The notes: generated by a model from the letters alone, not told the origin. Counted from the stretch's first letter, positions 32,932 to 42,712 are shown. The stretch is DNA of 64,000 nucleotides from Gaoshiqia hydrogeniformans (GCF_049347105.1 NZ_CP186334.1:4030001-4094000), one strand, 5' to 3'. A program made the numbers and translations.

Positions 32932-34422
32932 ATGACCAAAATTGATACACTTTTGCATCTGGTGAATTCGATGACAAAAGCAGAAAAGCGTTTTTTGCAG
33001 TTAAATATGAAAACCTACGGTGCAAATAAGGATTATCAGACTTTATATAACTTACTGCAATTGCCAAAAACCAACGCTGACTTAGTTCGGAATCTTTTTA
33101 AGAAACAACGTTCGAAAGCTGGCTTCGACATCTGTTGTCATCATCTGTACCGCTTGATCATTAAAAATCTGATTGTTTTTGAAGCTGAAAAAGATATTGA
33201 GAATATTTTGCTCAAGAACCTTCAGGAATGTAAAATTCTGTTTCAAAGAAGTCTCTACAGCGATTGTTTTAAGCTGATAAATAAAAGTCAGGAGATAGCG
33301 CAGAAACAAGAGAAATTCAGCATTTTTTGTTTATTTGCGCGTCTCGAGTTACAAATGCTTAATCAGCTTGAATTTAATGAGATCCCCGAAGAGGAGCTGA
33401 TTAAAAAGCAAAGCCGGCTGGAAGCGGTTTCGCGCCAACTGCGGGCGATCGATAACCATTACTCGTTGTATTATCTGATCAGACACAAGCAGGTAAACCA
33501 AGGGCCAACCCGCAGCGATGCGGAAAGAGAAAAGTTGAACGACCTGGCGTTTAATGAACTTCAGGCAAACGTCGGTCAGGTGAAAAATTCGTTTGAGGCA
33601 ACTAAAATTCACCTGCTTTTTCAAACAGCTTATTTTATGATGACGGCCAATCCGCGTTCGGGCCTGAAAACCTGCTACGAGTTAAACGATTTGTTTGAGT
33701 CGAATAAACACCTCTGGGCTTCGCCTCCTGTTCACTATATATACCATATCCAGGGAATTCTTCATAGCCTGAGGGTATTCGGGCAATATGGAGAGATGCC
33801 CTATTTTATCGACCGGCTGAAAGAAATTGTGACAGCCGATTCAAAAGCGCGGGCTTTGGTTAATCACCTGACTTTTATTTTCGAAAGTTATCTGCTGACC
33901 GACCAGATGAAATATGCCCAAGCGTTGCATCATCTCGAACATTCGCAATCCGAAATTGATATTCTGCAATCAAACCTGCCGCTGGCCTTGTTTGCCGAGC
34001 TGGTTTTGCAGATTGCCCTGGTACGCTATCAAAACAAACAATGGAGAGAGGCGATAAAAACGCTTAAATTAATTTTAAGCCGCGGTAAATCAATTCAACA
34101 GCTTGCCGTTTATCCGTCTTTCCGTCTTTTTATGGTGATAATACATTTTGATTTGAACGACTTCGAGTTTATTGCTTATGAGATACGGTCGTTTGAGCGG
34201 GAGCTAAATCAACTGGCCGGATCAAAACAAAGCGAACGGCTGATACTTGCCCTGATAAAAAAACTGATCTACACCAATGATCAGGAAAAGCGGAGACTTT
34301 TGGTTGAAAAGTGTATTTCACAGCTTGAACAGTTGATGATCAACCCCAACGAGAAACTTCGGATCAGATCGATCGATTTGACCGGCTGGTTGATTTTGAT
34401 TCATAAAAAATACGGGGGATGA
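32932..34422 (+). CDS. Uncharacterised all-helical protein (TPR-like)
   Basis: 496-aa soluble protein with no signal peptide or membrane segment, almost wholly alpha-helical. The N-terminus (LLHLVNSMTKAEKRFLQL) matches a pattern I associate with a Bacteroidota-specific set of uncharacterised proteins. The middle and C-terminal thirds look like degenerate TPR helices (YAQALHHLEHSQSEIDIL, YQNKQWREAIKTLKLIL). No catalytic motif seen. It is divergent from the ribose/nucleoside operon with an inverted repeat between, so a regulatory link is possible but unproven. Confidence 0.6.
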   Translation: MTKIDTLLHLVNSMTKAEKRFLQLNMKTYGANKDYQTLYNLLQLPKTNADLVRNLFKKQRSKAGFDICCHHLYRLIIKNLIVFEAEKDIENILLKNLQECKILFQRSLYSDCFKLINKSQEIAQKQEKFSIFCLFARLELQMLNQLEFNEIPEEELIKKQSRLEAVSRQLRAIDNHYSLYYLIRHKQVNQGPTRSDAEREKLNDLAFNELQANVGQVKNSFEATKIHLLFQTAYFMMTANPRSGLKTCYELNDLFESNKHLWASPPVHYIYHIQGILHSLRVFGQYGEMPYFIDRLKEIVTADSKARALVNHLTFIFESYLLTDQMKYAQALHHLEHSQSEIDILQSNLPLALFAELVLQIALVRYQNKQWREAIKTLKLILSRGKSIQQLAVYPSFRLFMVIIHFDLNDFEFIAYEIRSFERELNQLAGSKQSERLILALIKKLIYTNDQEKRRLLVEKCISQLEQLMINPNEKLRIRSIDLTGWLILIHKKYGG

Positions 34423-34431
34423 TCTTATCTT

Positions 34432-35619
34432 TTATTCAGAACCATGGTCCAATGGTTTCTTCAACAAAGGCAAAGCGCTGATCATCGCTATAATTAAATA
34501 AGTCAGTCCGGCAAACAACAAGGCGGTTTTCAGGCTGAAATGGTCGGTAAGGTAGCCCAGTAGCGGGCCGATTATGGCAAAATTAATACGGATTAAAAAA
34601 TCGCGGACCGACAAAATGGTGGCACGTACTTCGGATTGGGTATAGCGGTTGATGTAGTCTTTGAGGATCGGATGTGCCATTCCGCGAAACAGGTAGAACA
34701 TAAACAGGATGGCTATACCGGCCAGGCTGATTTCAAGCGCCGACAGGAAATACCCCAGGCTTAAGCTCCCGATGATGAGTAAAATCGATTTGCGTTGTCC
34801 CAGCGCCAGTTCCGCTTTATACGAAAACATCGACGAAATGCCGACCGACAGGTTCAGCAAGGTCCACATCAACCCAAACAGCGGGAGCGGCAGGCCTGCT
34901 TCCAGAAAGTAAGGCTGTACAAACCAGGCAAAAGTTAACGACGCAGTCCCGGTTGCCGACGAAACAAGCAGGGCTGAGCGAAGTTCCCTGTGCAGAAAGG
35001 TTTTACGGACGGTTTGCAGCGTACCTTGAAAGGTGCGAAGCAGTCCGGGAGCATGTACTGCCGGTTCTTTTAATAACAAAGTAGCCGGAATGGCCAGCGA
35101 AGCTACGCCAAACTGAAGGTAGAAAGGCATGCGTAAACTCAGGGTTGCCAGTAAACCGCCGCAAACTCCGGCGATAGCCTCCGAAAAATTTCCGGCCGAG
35201 GTAATCCAGCCTTCCTGTTTCATGTATTCTTTATCGCGTTTTGCCTCTTTCAAGGTATCATAAAGCATAGCCGAATCGGCTCCCGAAACAAAACTGTGCC
35301 CGACTCCCAGGATTATTTCCGCCACGGCAAATGCCCAAAATCCGTAAGAAAAGCTATAAAGCGAAAAACCGGCTGCCCCCAACAGGCTGCCTGCAATCAG
35401 GGTTTTCTTTCGGCCCCAGACATCGGCCATGTAGCCCGAGGGAATTTCCATCACCACAATAGCTGCCGAATAGATTGATTTCAACCAGAAGATATCCTGC
35501 ATGCCAAGCCCGTTATCCTGATAAAACAAGACAACGACCGGCATCACCAGGTTAAACCATTTCGAGAATTTAATCAGGTACAGGTTGATGATATTTTTCG
35601 GGACGGTTCGATTTGCCAT
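34432..35619 (-). CDS. MFS transporter
   Basis: 395-aa major facilitator superfamily permease with about twelve transmembrane helices. MEIPSGYMADVWGRKKTLI (about 57-75) carries the family motif A between helices 2 and 3 (GxxADxxGRKK). The central cytoplasmic loop (about 190-215) separates two six-helix halves, and MSALPLLKKPL closes the protein. Substrate unknown. It stands alone, convergent with the 496-aa gene and divergent from asnA. Confidence 0.9.
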   Translation of the reverse strand: MANRTVPKNIINLYLIKFSKWFNLVMPVVVLFYQDNGLGMQDIFWLKSIYSAAIVVMEIPSGYMADVWGRKKTLIAGSLLGAAGFSLYSFSYGFWAFAVAEIILGVGHSFVSGADSAMLYDTLKEAKRDKEYMKQEGWITSAGNFSEAIAGVCGGLLATLSLRMPFYLQFGVASLAIPATLLLKEPAVHAPGLLRTFQGTLQTVRKTFLHRELRSALLVSSATGTASLTFAWFVQPYFLEAGLPLPLFGLMWTLLNLSVGISSMFSYKAELALGQRKSILLIIGSLSLGYFLSALEISLAGIAILFMFYLFRGMAHPILKDYINRYTQSEVRATILSVRDFLIRINFAIIGPLLGYLTDHFSLKTALLFAGLTYLIIAMISALPLLKKPLDHGSE

Positions 35620-35623
35620 GTTG

Positions 35624-35631
35624 CAAAAATA
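35624..35631 (-). promoter_or_regulatory. -7-like element abutting the MFS gene start
   Basis: Minus-strand TATTTTTG (TAnnTTTG) ends 4 nt before the start codon at 35619. If real it implies a leaderless message; it may be chance in AT-rich sequence. Confidence 0.25.
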
Positions 35632-35750
35632 GAAAAACAGACTCGTGTATTCTGCCGTCAGAACCAGGGAACTGAAAAAAATGTTCGGTAAGTACTGTCA
35701 GTTTTAAAGTTTTGCCCATAAAAAAATGTCAAAATGAAAGATTCTTTTAC

Positions 35751-35758
35751 TACTTTTG
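35751..35758 (+). promoter_or_regulatory. -7 promoter element for asnA
   Basis: TACTTTTG fits TAnnTTTG, 59 nt before ATG 35818. Confidence 0.45.
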
Positions 35759-35817
35759 GCCGGATAAATTATTTATTGTAGGTTAATCTGTCTATCAGGC
35801 AGTAAATTAAGACGAAT

Positions 35818-36852
35818 ATGAAATTGTATTTTCCGGAAAACTATGAGTCCTACCTGAATCTGAAACAGACAGAGAAGGCCATTAAGTTGGTGAAAGATTT
35901 CTTTCAGCAGGATTTGGCTTCGGAGCTGAAACTGAGCCGGGTTACGGCACCGCTTTTTGTGATGAAAGGAACCGGTATCAATGATGACCTGAATGGGATT
36001 GAACGGCCGGTTACCTTCCCGGTGAAGGAATTGGATGACAAGGTAGCCGAAGTTGTTCACTCGCTGGCCAAATGGAAACGCATGACCCTGGCAGATTTGG
36101 AGATCGATCCCGGTTACGGTTTGTATACCGACATGAATGCCATCAGGCCCGACGAAGAGCTGGACAATATTCATTCACTATACGTTGATCAATGGGACTG
36201 GGAACGGGTGATTATTTCCGACGAGCGAAACCTGGATTTTCTGAAAAAAATTGTCAAAAAAATTTATACGGTGCTGTTACGGACCGAATTCTTTGTATAC
36301 GAGCATTATCCTCAAATAAAACCGATTTTGCCCGAAGAAATTACCTTCTTCCACACCGAAGAACTGGCGGAAATATATCCCGATCTGACACCAAAAGAAC
36401 GCGAAACCACGGTGGCCGAAAAATATGGGGCTGTTTTTATTATTGGTATTGGCGGGGAGCTTCCTTCGGGCGAAAAACACGACGGACGCGCTCCCGACTA
36501 TGACGACTGGACAACCGAAACAGTAAACGGCTACAAAGGATTGAACGGCGATATCGTGATTTGGAACCCCGTATTACAAAGTGCTTTCGAAATTTCATCG
36601 ATGGGGATCCGGGTGGATAAGGAGGTTCTACTGCAACAATTGAAGATCACAAATACCGAGGACCGCAAAAACCTGCTTTGGCACAAACGCTTGCTCAACG
36701 ACGAGTTTCCGCTGTCGGTGGGAGGAGGTATCGGGCAATCGCGCATTTGCATGTATTTCTTAAGGAAAGCTCATATAGGCGAAATCCAATCGAGCATTTG
36801 GCCGGATGAAATGTATGAGCAATGCCGCCGGCACAATATCCACCTGGTATAA
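35818..36852 (+). CDS. asnA: Aspartate-ammonia ligase (asparagine synthetase A)
   Basis: AsnA, 344 aa, makes asparagine from aspartate, ammonia and ATP; class II aminoacyl-tRNA-synthetase-like fold. Landmarks are LSRVTAPLFV and GTGINDDLNGIERPV near the N-terminus, AKWKRMTL, the YTDMNAIRPDEELDN segment, SVYVDQWDWE-like SLYVDQWDWE, and the C-terminal SVGGGIGQSRICMYFLRKAHIGE (SVGGGIGQSR shown). Length matches the family (about 330-345). It is monocistronic, with tRNA-Arg downstream on the same strand. Confidence 0.96.
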   Translation: MKLYFPENYESYLNLKQTEKAIKLVKDFFQQDLASELKLSRVTAPLFVMKGTGINDDLNGIERPVTFPVKELDDKVAEVVHSLAKWKRMTLADLEIDPGYGLYTDMNAIRPDEELDNIHSLYVDQWDWERVIISDERNLDFLKKIVKKIYTVLLRTEFFVYEHYPQIKPILPEEITFFHTEELAEIYPDLTPKERETTVAEKYGAVFIIGIGGELPSGEKHDGRAPDYDDWTTETVNGYKGLNGDIVIWNPVLQSAFEISSMGIRVDKEVLLQQLKITNTEDRKNLLWHKRLLNDEFPLSVGGGIGQSRICMYFLRKAHIGEIQSSIWPDEMYEQCRRHNIHLV

Positions 36853-36913
36853 ACCGAATCCGGGCAAAACCGAAAAATAGGCTTTCATCGGATGGCTTCT
36901 GTTGATATTTTTA

Positions 36914-36921
36914 TATCTTTG
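36914..36921 (+). promoter_or_regulatory. -7 promoter element for tRNA-Arg
   Basis: TATCTTTG, a strong TAnnTTTG match, 16 nt upstream of the mature tRNA 5' end. Confidence 0.5.
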
Positions 36922-36937
36922 CAACCGCTTTAAGGAT

Positions 36938-37011
<74 letters not shown>

Positions 37012-37023
37012 CAGGCTGAAAAT

Positions 37024-37060
37024 AAAGGAGTTACAGTTTTGTAGCTCCTTTGTTGTTTTT
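37024..37060 (+). terminator. Intrinsic terminator after tRNA-Arg
   Basis: AAAGGAG (37024-37030) pairs with CTCCTTT (37045-37051), with inner TACA/TGTA pairs and a short loop, followed by a T-rich run. The rest of the 246-bp gap to 37258 shows nothing else recognisable. Confidence 0.8.
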
Positions 37061-37257
37061 GGTGGGTACAAACACCGGCAAAATTTCAGCGGGCTATTTC
37101 TGTCGTTAACCCTGTGCGAGCTGTCATTCTGTAAAAAAAATTGTATAATTGCTACGGGGAGCGTGTTTGTGGGCCCTGAAAATAAGGATAATTCAGTTTC
37201 TTGAGGGTACGTTTTCCGCTTATTTATAAACGAATCTGGCTGAAAAACAATTAGCGC

Positions 37258-37890
37258 ATGGCATTAACGGAAACAAAAGGGGGTGACTTTAAGGATAAGT
37301 GGTTCTCATTTGTTCAGGATGGAAATATGGAAGCCCTTTCTGCCATTTACTATGCCCATTTTGATCTTTTGTTTGACTATGGTCGAAAGTTTACCTCCGA
37401 CGATTTTCTTATCGAGGATGCGATTCAAAATGTTTTTACGAATCTCATCCGGTTTCGCGAACGGCTCGAATATGTACGGACGATCCGCAGCTACCTGATG
37501 GTTTCTTTTCGGAATGAATTGTTTCAGCAAATCAGGCGTAACCGGAAACTTATGTGGACTAACCGGGCGCTTGAAGTCCAGTTTGCGCCGGAATATACCA
37601 TTGAAGAAGAAATTGAACAGGAAGAAAGCCAGTTGGGAATGAATAAAGTATTGCTGAAAAGTATTCAAAAACTGACCTCAAAACAACAGGAAATGTTGTT
37701 TCTGCGTTACGATGCCGGTTTATCTTATGAGGAAATATCAAAAGCGCTGAATATCAGTGTGGAATCATGCCGCACGTCAGTTTATCGGGCCATCAAGGGG
37801 ATCAAAACGGATTTGCGGCAAATAAACCATAAAGATTTTCTGTTGCTTCACCTGTTTATGCAGAAGGTTAAAACGTGTTTTCAGGAATAG
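37258..37890 (+). CDS. RNA polymerase ECF sigma factor, locus B
   Basis: 210-aa ECF sigma factor. Region 2 spans about 22-90 (AIYYAHFDLLFDYGRKF, LIEDAIQNVFTNLIR), and region 4 about 135-190 (LTSKQQEMLFLRYDAGLSYEEISKALNIS, shown as LTSKQQEMLFLRY and YEEISKALNIS). It leads locus B, followed 119 bp later by fecR, then susC and susD. It is expected to be held or activated by the downstream FecR and to drive the locus. Confidence 0.93.
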   Translation: MALTETKGGDFKDKWFSFVQDGNMEALSAIYYAHFDLLFDYGRKFTSDDFLIEDAIQNVFTNLIRFRERLEYVRTIRSYLMVSFRNELFQQIRRNRKLMWTNRALEVQFAPEYTIEEEIEQEESQLGMNKVLLKSIQKLTSKQQEMLFLRYDAGLSYEEISKALNISVESCRTSVYRAIKGIKTDLRQINHKDFLLLHLFMQKVKTCFQE

Positions 37891-38009
37891 CTGTAACTAT
37901 CTGTAAATAATCAATTTGAAATTTTTCCTTGTTTTTTTTATCAATTTAGCTGCTTTTTCTGTCTATGTTTTTTTAACCGGGCACTCCTGTAAATAAAATT
38001 CAGATTCTC

Positions 38010-39182
38010 ATGTGGCGAACGGAAAAACAAGACTGGGATTTTTCAGACCTGCTTCTCGATGATTCTTTTGTAGAGCAAGTCAATGATCCTTTACGCTCGA
38101 AGGCATTTATCGAAGAGTTAAAGGATGGGTTTCCCGGTAAAACGGATGAAATCGAAATGGCGGTAAACGTGCTTCGGGGAATAAAAAACAAGCGTGGGGA
38201 ATATTTGTTACCGGAAAAGCAGAATCTCTGGAATCGGATTACAGGTCATCAGCCCCGGCTTCATAAACTTTGGTTTTTACGGATTGCCTCGGGCATATTG
38301 CTGATTATTGGGTTGAGCGCTATTGTCGCTTTAATGAGGGGAAAGGAAGATCAGATTGACCGGGTTGCCGGTAATTTTGCCTCGGATACGCTGGTTCCCG
38401 GACTGATGTTTTCTGACGGGCGACAGGTTGCTTTTAGCGGAGAACATTCTTCGGTATCCTATTCCAGTGACGGTGCCCGTGTTGAAATTAACGACAGCGC
38501 GCAGATCAGTCAGGATGTTAAAGCTGATGTTTATAATCAACTGGTGGTTCCCTATGGAAAAAATGCCAGTTTGGTTCTTTCCGACGGAACAAAAGTTTGG
38601 GTCCATTCCGGATCCCGATTGGTGTATCCCCCGGTTTTCAATGGTAAAAACAGGGAAGTATATCTTTACGGGGAAGCCTATTTCGAAGTGACCTCCAATT
38701 CTGCCAGGCCGTTCATCGTTAAAACAGATCACTTCAGCACACGGGTTTATGGAACCAGGTTTGTGGTGCAGGCCTATAAAAACGAAAATTTGTATTCAAC
38801 CATTTTGTTGGAAGGAAATGTGCGACTTTCAAACAAACAAAGCTTGTTTCGGAAAGAAGTGGCGCTTGAGCCCAATCAAAAGGGATCAGTTTCTGTGGAT
38901 GACGGTACCTTTGACGTGAACCGGGTGGAATATGCCGAAAACTATATTTCCTGGATCCATAACCACCTCAACTTCGACAACGAAAAGCTGGACCAGTTGC
39001 TGGGCCGCGTTGCCCGTTATTATAATATTCTGATTGAGTTGCCCGAATCGGTCCCGCCAAAGGTGATCTCAGGCAAACTTGACCTGAAAAGTGATCCGGA
39101 GCGGGTGTTGAGAGGCATTGCTGTCCTTGCAAATCTTCGGTTGGCCGTGGAGGAGGGCGGTTACAAATTGTATAAGAAATAG
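38010..39182 (+). CDS. FecR family anti-sigma regulator, locus B
   Basis: 390-aa FecR protein, about 50 residues longer than the copies in loci A, C and D because of a longer spacer before the FecR domain. Cytoplasmic part about 1-85, transmembrane helix about 87-109 and spacer 110-170. The FecR domain spans about 175-280 (LSDGTKVWVHSGS, YGEAYFEV, VYGTRFVV). The C-terminal DUF4974-type domain spans about 315-388 (LNFDNEKLDQLLGRVARYY, shown as FDNEKLDQLLGR). It is the inner-membrane relay between the SusC STN domain and the sigma factor. Confidence 0.94.
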   Translation: MWRTEKQDWDFSDLLLDDSFVEQVNDPLRSKAFIEELKDGFPGKTDEIEMAVNVLRGIKNKRGEYLLPEKQNLWNRITGHQPRLHKLWFLRIASGILLIIGLSAIVALMRGKEDQIDRVAGNFASDTLVPGLMFSDGRQVAFSGEHSSVSYSSDGARVEINDSAQISQDVKADVYNQLVVPYGKNASLVLSDGTKVWVHSGSRLVYPPVFNGKNREVYLYGEAYFEVTSNSARPFIVKTDHFSTRVYGTRFVVQAYKNENLYSTILLEGNVRLSNKQSLFRKEVALEPNQKGSVSVDDGTFDVNRVEYAENYISWIHNHLNFDNEKLDQLLGRVARYYNILIELPESVPPKVISGKLDLKSDPERVLRGIAVLANLRLAVEEGGYKLYKK

Positions 39183-39184
39183 AA

Positions 39185-39217
39185 AATCCGGCCGATGGTT
39201 GCAACATCAACCGGATT
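39185..39217 (+). promoter_or_regulatory. First stem-loop of the fecR-susC leader, locus B
   Basis: AATCCGG (39185-39191) pairs with CCGGATT (39211-39217). A 2x2 internal loop follows, then GATG/CATC (39194-39197, 39205-39208) and a 7-nt loop. No U-tract. The 3' edge is 50 nt before the susC ATG. Confidence 0.55.
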
Positions 39218-39225
39218 GAAATAAA

Positions 39226-39241
39226 ACTGCCTGATGGCAGT
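39226..39241 (+). promoter_or_regulatory. Second stem-loop of the fecR-susC leader, locus B
   Basis: Perfect 6-bp stem ACTGCC/GGCAGT with a TGAT tetraloop, 8 nt after the first stem-loop and 26 nt before ATG 39268. Confidence 0.55.
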
Positions 39242-39267
39242 ATGTTTAATCATTTCAAACCAAAATT

Positions 39268-42200
39268 ATGAAAAAAAAACGTATTCCGGTGCCTTCCGGT
39301 ATAAAAGGGAAGGCATGGAAAATTTTGTTAACAATGAGGTGGGTAACATTCTTTTTATTTGTAGGGTCGCTGAGCCTGTCGGCCAGTACCTACTCGCAGA
39401 AAACAAAGATCGATCTGCAGATCGAGAATTCTTCTGTGGAACAGATTTTACACGCGATTGAAGAAACCAGCGAGTTTATTTTTATCTATGATGCCGAGCT
39501 GATCAGCCGGATTTCCAATCGGTCGGTTTCGACTAAAAAACAGGACATCGGCTCTGTTTTGGAAGCCTTGTTTGCCGGGACGAATGTGTCGTATCTGATT
39601 GACGACCGCCAGGTGTTTTTATACAACAAAGAGGAACTTGAGAAGGCAAGTGTGTTGGCTGCCCGGGTAATCCTGGAGCAGCAACAACGGAAAAGTATTT
39701 CCGGGACAGTTGTGGATCATGCCGGATTATCGCTTCCCGGCGTTTCTGTGATCGTGAAAGGAACGGTGATTGGTACAGTCACCGGCGCCGACGGGACTTT
39801 TCAGCTTACAGTGCCTGCCGATGCCCGGATATTGGTATTCTCTTTCGTTGGTATGAAGCCGGTTGAATTAGAGATCGGTTCCCGGACAAACTTTACGGTT
39901 ACGATGGAAGACGAAGCCGTGGGGGTAGACGAAGTTATCATCGTGGGTTTTGGAACGCAGAAGAAAGGCAGTGTGATTGGCTCGGTTGACCGGATTGAAG
40001 CCGGACAGCTCAAACAACCGACCCGTACTCTGAGTACCTCGCTGGCCGGACGTTTGGCCGGCGTTGTTGCCGTTCAGAATTCAGGTGAACCGGGTTACGA
40101 CGGAGCCAATTTTTGGATCCGCGGGGTAAATACCTTTACCGGGAATACCAGTCCGCTAATCCTTGTCGACGGGGTTGAGCGTAACCTGGACAATGTTGAT
40201 CCGGAAGAGATTACAGATTTTACCATTCTGAAAGATGCTACGGCCACTGCGGTGTATGGCGTGCGCGGTGCAAATGGCGTGGTGTTGATTACAACAAAAA
40301 AGGGAAGCATCGGGGCGCCAAAAATCAACCTTCGGGTGGAGACCAGCCTGACCGATCCGCTTGAACTGCCTGATTTCGTAGACGGAGCAAGTTATATGAC
40401 CTTACAAAATGAAGCATTGAAAAATACCGGAAAGAATGCTTTGTTTTCCAACGATCAGATCAGCCGTACGGCAAGTGGTTATGATCCTTATTATTACCCG
40501 GATGTGAACTGGATTAAAGAACTGATCTCTCATTGGTCGCCCAGCGAGCGGGTAACATTAAACGTGTCGGGAGGGAGCGAAAAGGTACGCTATTTTGTGT
40601 CGGGCGCTTTTTTAAACCAAAGCGGGATGTGGAAAAACTTTGGAGGAACGAGTTATGACAACAACGTGAACGTGAAACGTTACAATTTCCGTTCAAATGT
40701 CGATATGAATGTCACGTCGTCAACCATTCTTTCGGTTAACCTGGCAGCTATTCTTGAAGACCGTAACTTTCCCGGCGCTTCTTCCAGCGACATCTTCAGC
40801 TGGATGTTGCAGGTTCCGCCCACCTGGTTCCCGATGACCTATCCGGATAAGAGTAAAGTTCCGGGCTACCCGCACAGCATGGCCCGTAACCCGTATCAGT
40901 TGCTGGCCCGTTCGGGCTTTACCACCGAAAACCATTCAACGGTACAATCAAATTTCAATATTTCGCAGGATCTGTCTTTTATTACGAAAGGGCTGACTGC
41001 GCGCGGTATGTTTGCCTTTGATGCTTATACCCAGGCTGTGATCAGACGTTCAATGTCGCCTCGTCCTTACATGATTATTCCTTACGGTTACGATGACGAG
41101 GGGAACCCGGTATTGACCGATACAGAAGGAAACTATAATTATCAGGATCAGGAACCGAACAGTACGTCTTATCACGATTATTTGACCCGTTCGGTGGATA
41201 CTCCTTATACCGATCGGTCCATCTACCTGGAAACAAGTTTGAATTACAACCGCAATTTTGGGGTACACGGAGTGGGGGCCTTATTGCTCTATAACCAAAG
41301 CGATCAGACTTATCCTACACTGGGAGGTATTTACGAGTCTGTGCCGAAACGGCACCAGGGCTTAACGGGTAGGACAAATTATGCTTATGACGATAAATAT
41401 TTTGCCGAGTTTAACTTCGGATACAACGGTTCCGAGAATTTTGCCCCCGGCAAGCGCTTTGGTTTTTTTCCCTCATACGCGATCGGCTGGGTGCCAACCA
41501 AAGAATCTTTTATGTCGTTTCTTTCCCCGGTTATCGATTACATGAAAATCAGATTGTCGCACGGGATGGTGGGGAACGACGGCTTGAACTCCCGTTTTGT
41601 TTATATGACCCGGGTGGAAGGTACCAGCACAAACGTTGGTTTTGGAACCAACAATGGCTATGGCTATGGTTATGGTTCGGGTATAAACATTACTTATTAC
41701 GGAAACCCGGATGCAACTTGGGAAAAAGCTACTAAAACCGATCTTGGCGTGGAACTTCATTTCCTGAAAAATTTTACCCTGCAGGCGGATGTATTTTATG
41801 AAAAGCGGGAAGATATCTGGGTTCAGTTATACAAAGTGCCCGACATTTTTGGATTTAGCACCCGGCCTTATGCCAACGAGGGAGAAATGGAGAATAAAGG
41901 GTTTGATGCATTCCTGGAATACACGAAAGCCTTCTCCAACGACTGGAGTGTGAATTTCAAAGGGACCTTCACCTTCTCAAAAAACAAAATCCTCGCCAGC
42001 GGACAGGAGAAGAAAAAATATGCGTACCAGTCGGAAGTGGGGCAACCTTACGGCAGGCAAATGGGCTACATAGCCGAAGGTTTATTTATTGATCAGGCAG
42101 AGATCGATAACAGCCCCGACCAATCGACTGTTGGAGGCGCTTCGCTGCCCGGCGACCTCAGGTATCGTGATGTAAATGACGACGGAGTGATTGATCAGTT

Positions 42201-42708
42201 CGACCGCGTTTATATGGGAAGTCCTCAAATCCCGGAGATCACCTACGGTTTTGGATCGAATATCATGTATAAAAATTTTGACCTTTCATTATTATTCCAG
42301 GGAGTTGCCAATGTGTCGTTTTTTGCTAATCCCAAAGCATTTCCCGAAGAAAACAGGGGAAATGTGCTGACGATTATTGCCGACAGTTACTGGAGTGAGA
42401 CAACCCAGGACCTGAAAGCCAGTTTTCCCCGCCTGGGTGTTGGCGAACAAACAAAAAATTACACAAGTTCAAGCTGGTGGCTGAGAGATGGAAGTTATAT
42501 CCGTCTGAAACAGATCGAATTTGGCTATTCAATACCAAAGTCATGGCTGGAGAAGTACAAAATCGGAAGCGCCCGGGTTTATGCCAATGGGTTAAACCTG
42601 CTGACCTTCTCGCCGTTCAAGTGGTGGGATCCTGAATCCAAAAGTTCAAACGGGATGTATTATCCGATTCAGAAAGTTTTCAATGTTGGACTTGAAGTTA
42701 AATTTTAG
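39268..42708 (+). CDS. SusC-like TonB-dependent receptor with STN domain, locus B
   Basis: 1146-aa outer-membrane receptor. The long presequence has its hydrophobic core at about 24-40 and ends TYSQ at 41-44. The STN domain spans about 46-120, the carboxypeptidase-regulatory-like domain about 143-215, and the plug starts at VIIVGFGTQKKG (about 223-234) with LKDATATAVYG and GVRGANGVVLIT typical of SusC. The beta-barrel ends in an aromatic strand (NVGLEVKF). A Gly-Tyr run (GYGYGYGSG, about residue 797-805) probably sits in an extracellular loop. It forms a lidded transporter with the SusD encoded 4 bp downstream. The glycan is unknown. Confidence 0.96.
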   Translation: MKKKRIPVPSGIKGKAWKILLTMRWVTFFLFVGSLSLSASTYSQKTKIDLQIENSSVEQILHAIEETSEFIFIYDAELISRISNRSVSTKKQDIGSVLEALFAGTNVSYLIDDRQVFLYNKEELEKASVLAARVILEQQQRKSISGTVVDHAGLSLPGVSVIVKGTVIGTVTGADGTFQLTVPADARILVFSFVGMKPVELEIGSRTNFTVTMEDEAVGVDEVIIVGFGTQKKGSVIGSVDRIEAGQLKQPTRTLSTSLAGRLAGVVAVQNSGEPGYDGANFWIRGVNTFTGNTSPLILVDGVERNLDNVDPEEITDFTILKDATATAVYGVRGANGVVLITTKKGSIGAPKINLRVETSLTDPLELPDFVDGASYMTLQNEALKNTGKNALFSNDQISRTASGYDPYYYPDVNWIKELISHWSPSERVTLNVSGGSEKVRYFVSGAFLNQSGMWKNFGGTSYDNNVNVKRYNFRSNVDMNVTSSTILSVNLAAILEDRNFPGASSSDIFSWMLQVPPTWFPMTYPDKSKVPGYPHSMARNPYQLLARSGFTTENHSTVQSNFNISQDLSFITKGLTARGMFAFDAYTQAVIRRSMSPRPYMIIPYGYDDEGNPVLTDTEGNYNYQDQEPNSTSYHDYLTRSVDTPYTDRSIYLETSLNYNRNFGVHGVGALLLYNQSDQTYPTLGGIYESVPKRHQGLTGRTNYAYDDKYFAEFNFGYNGSENFAPGKRFGFFPSYAIGWVPTKESFMSFLSPVIDYMKIRLSHGMVGNDGLNSRFVYMTRVEGTSTNVGFGTNNGYGYGYGSGINITYYGNPDATWEKATKTDLGVELHFLKNFTLQADVFYEKREDIWVQLYKVPDIFGFSTRPYANEGEMENKGFDAFLEYTKAFSNDWSVNFKGTFTFSKNKILASGQEKKKYAYQSEVGQPYGRQMGYIAEGLFIDQAEIDNSPDQSTVGGASLPGDLRYRDVNDDGVIDQFDRVYMGSPQIPEITYGFGSNIMYKNFDLSLLFQGVANVSFFANPKAFPEENRGNVLTIIADSYWSETTQDLKASFPRLGVGEQTKNYTSSSWWLRDGSYIRLKQIEFGYSIPKSWLEKYKIGSARVYANGLNLLTFSPFKWWDPESKSSNGMYYPIQKVFNVGLEVKF

Positions 42709-42712
42709 CGTT

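Noticed and set aside
41656..41685. Repeat encoding a Gly-Tyr run within SusC of locus B
   Set aside because: It is a short coding low-complexity stretch in a likely surface loop, not an independent DNA repeat.
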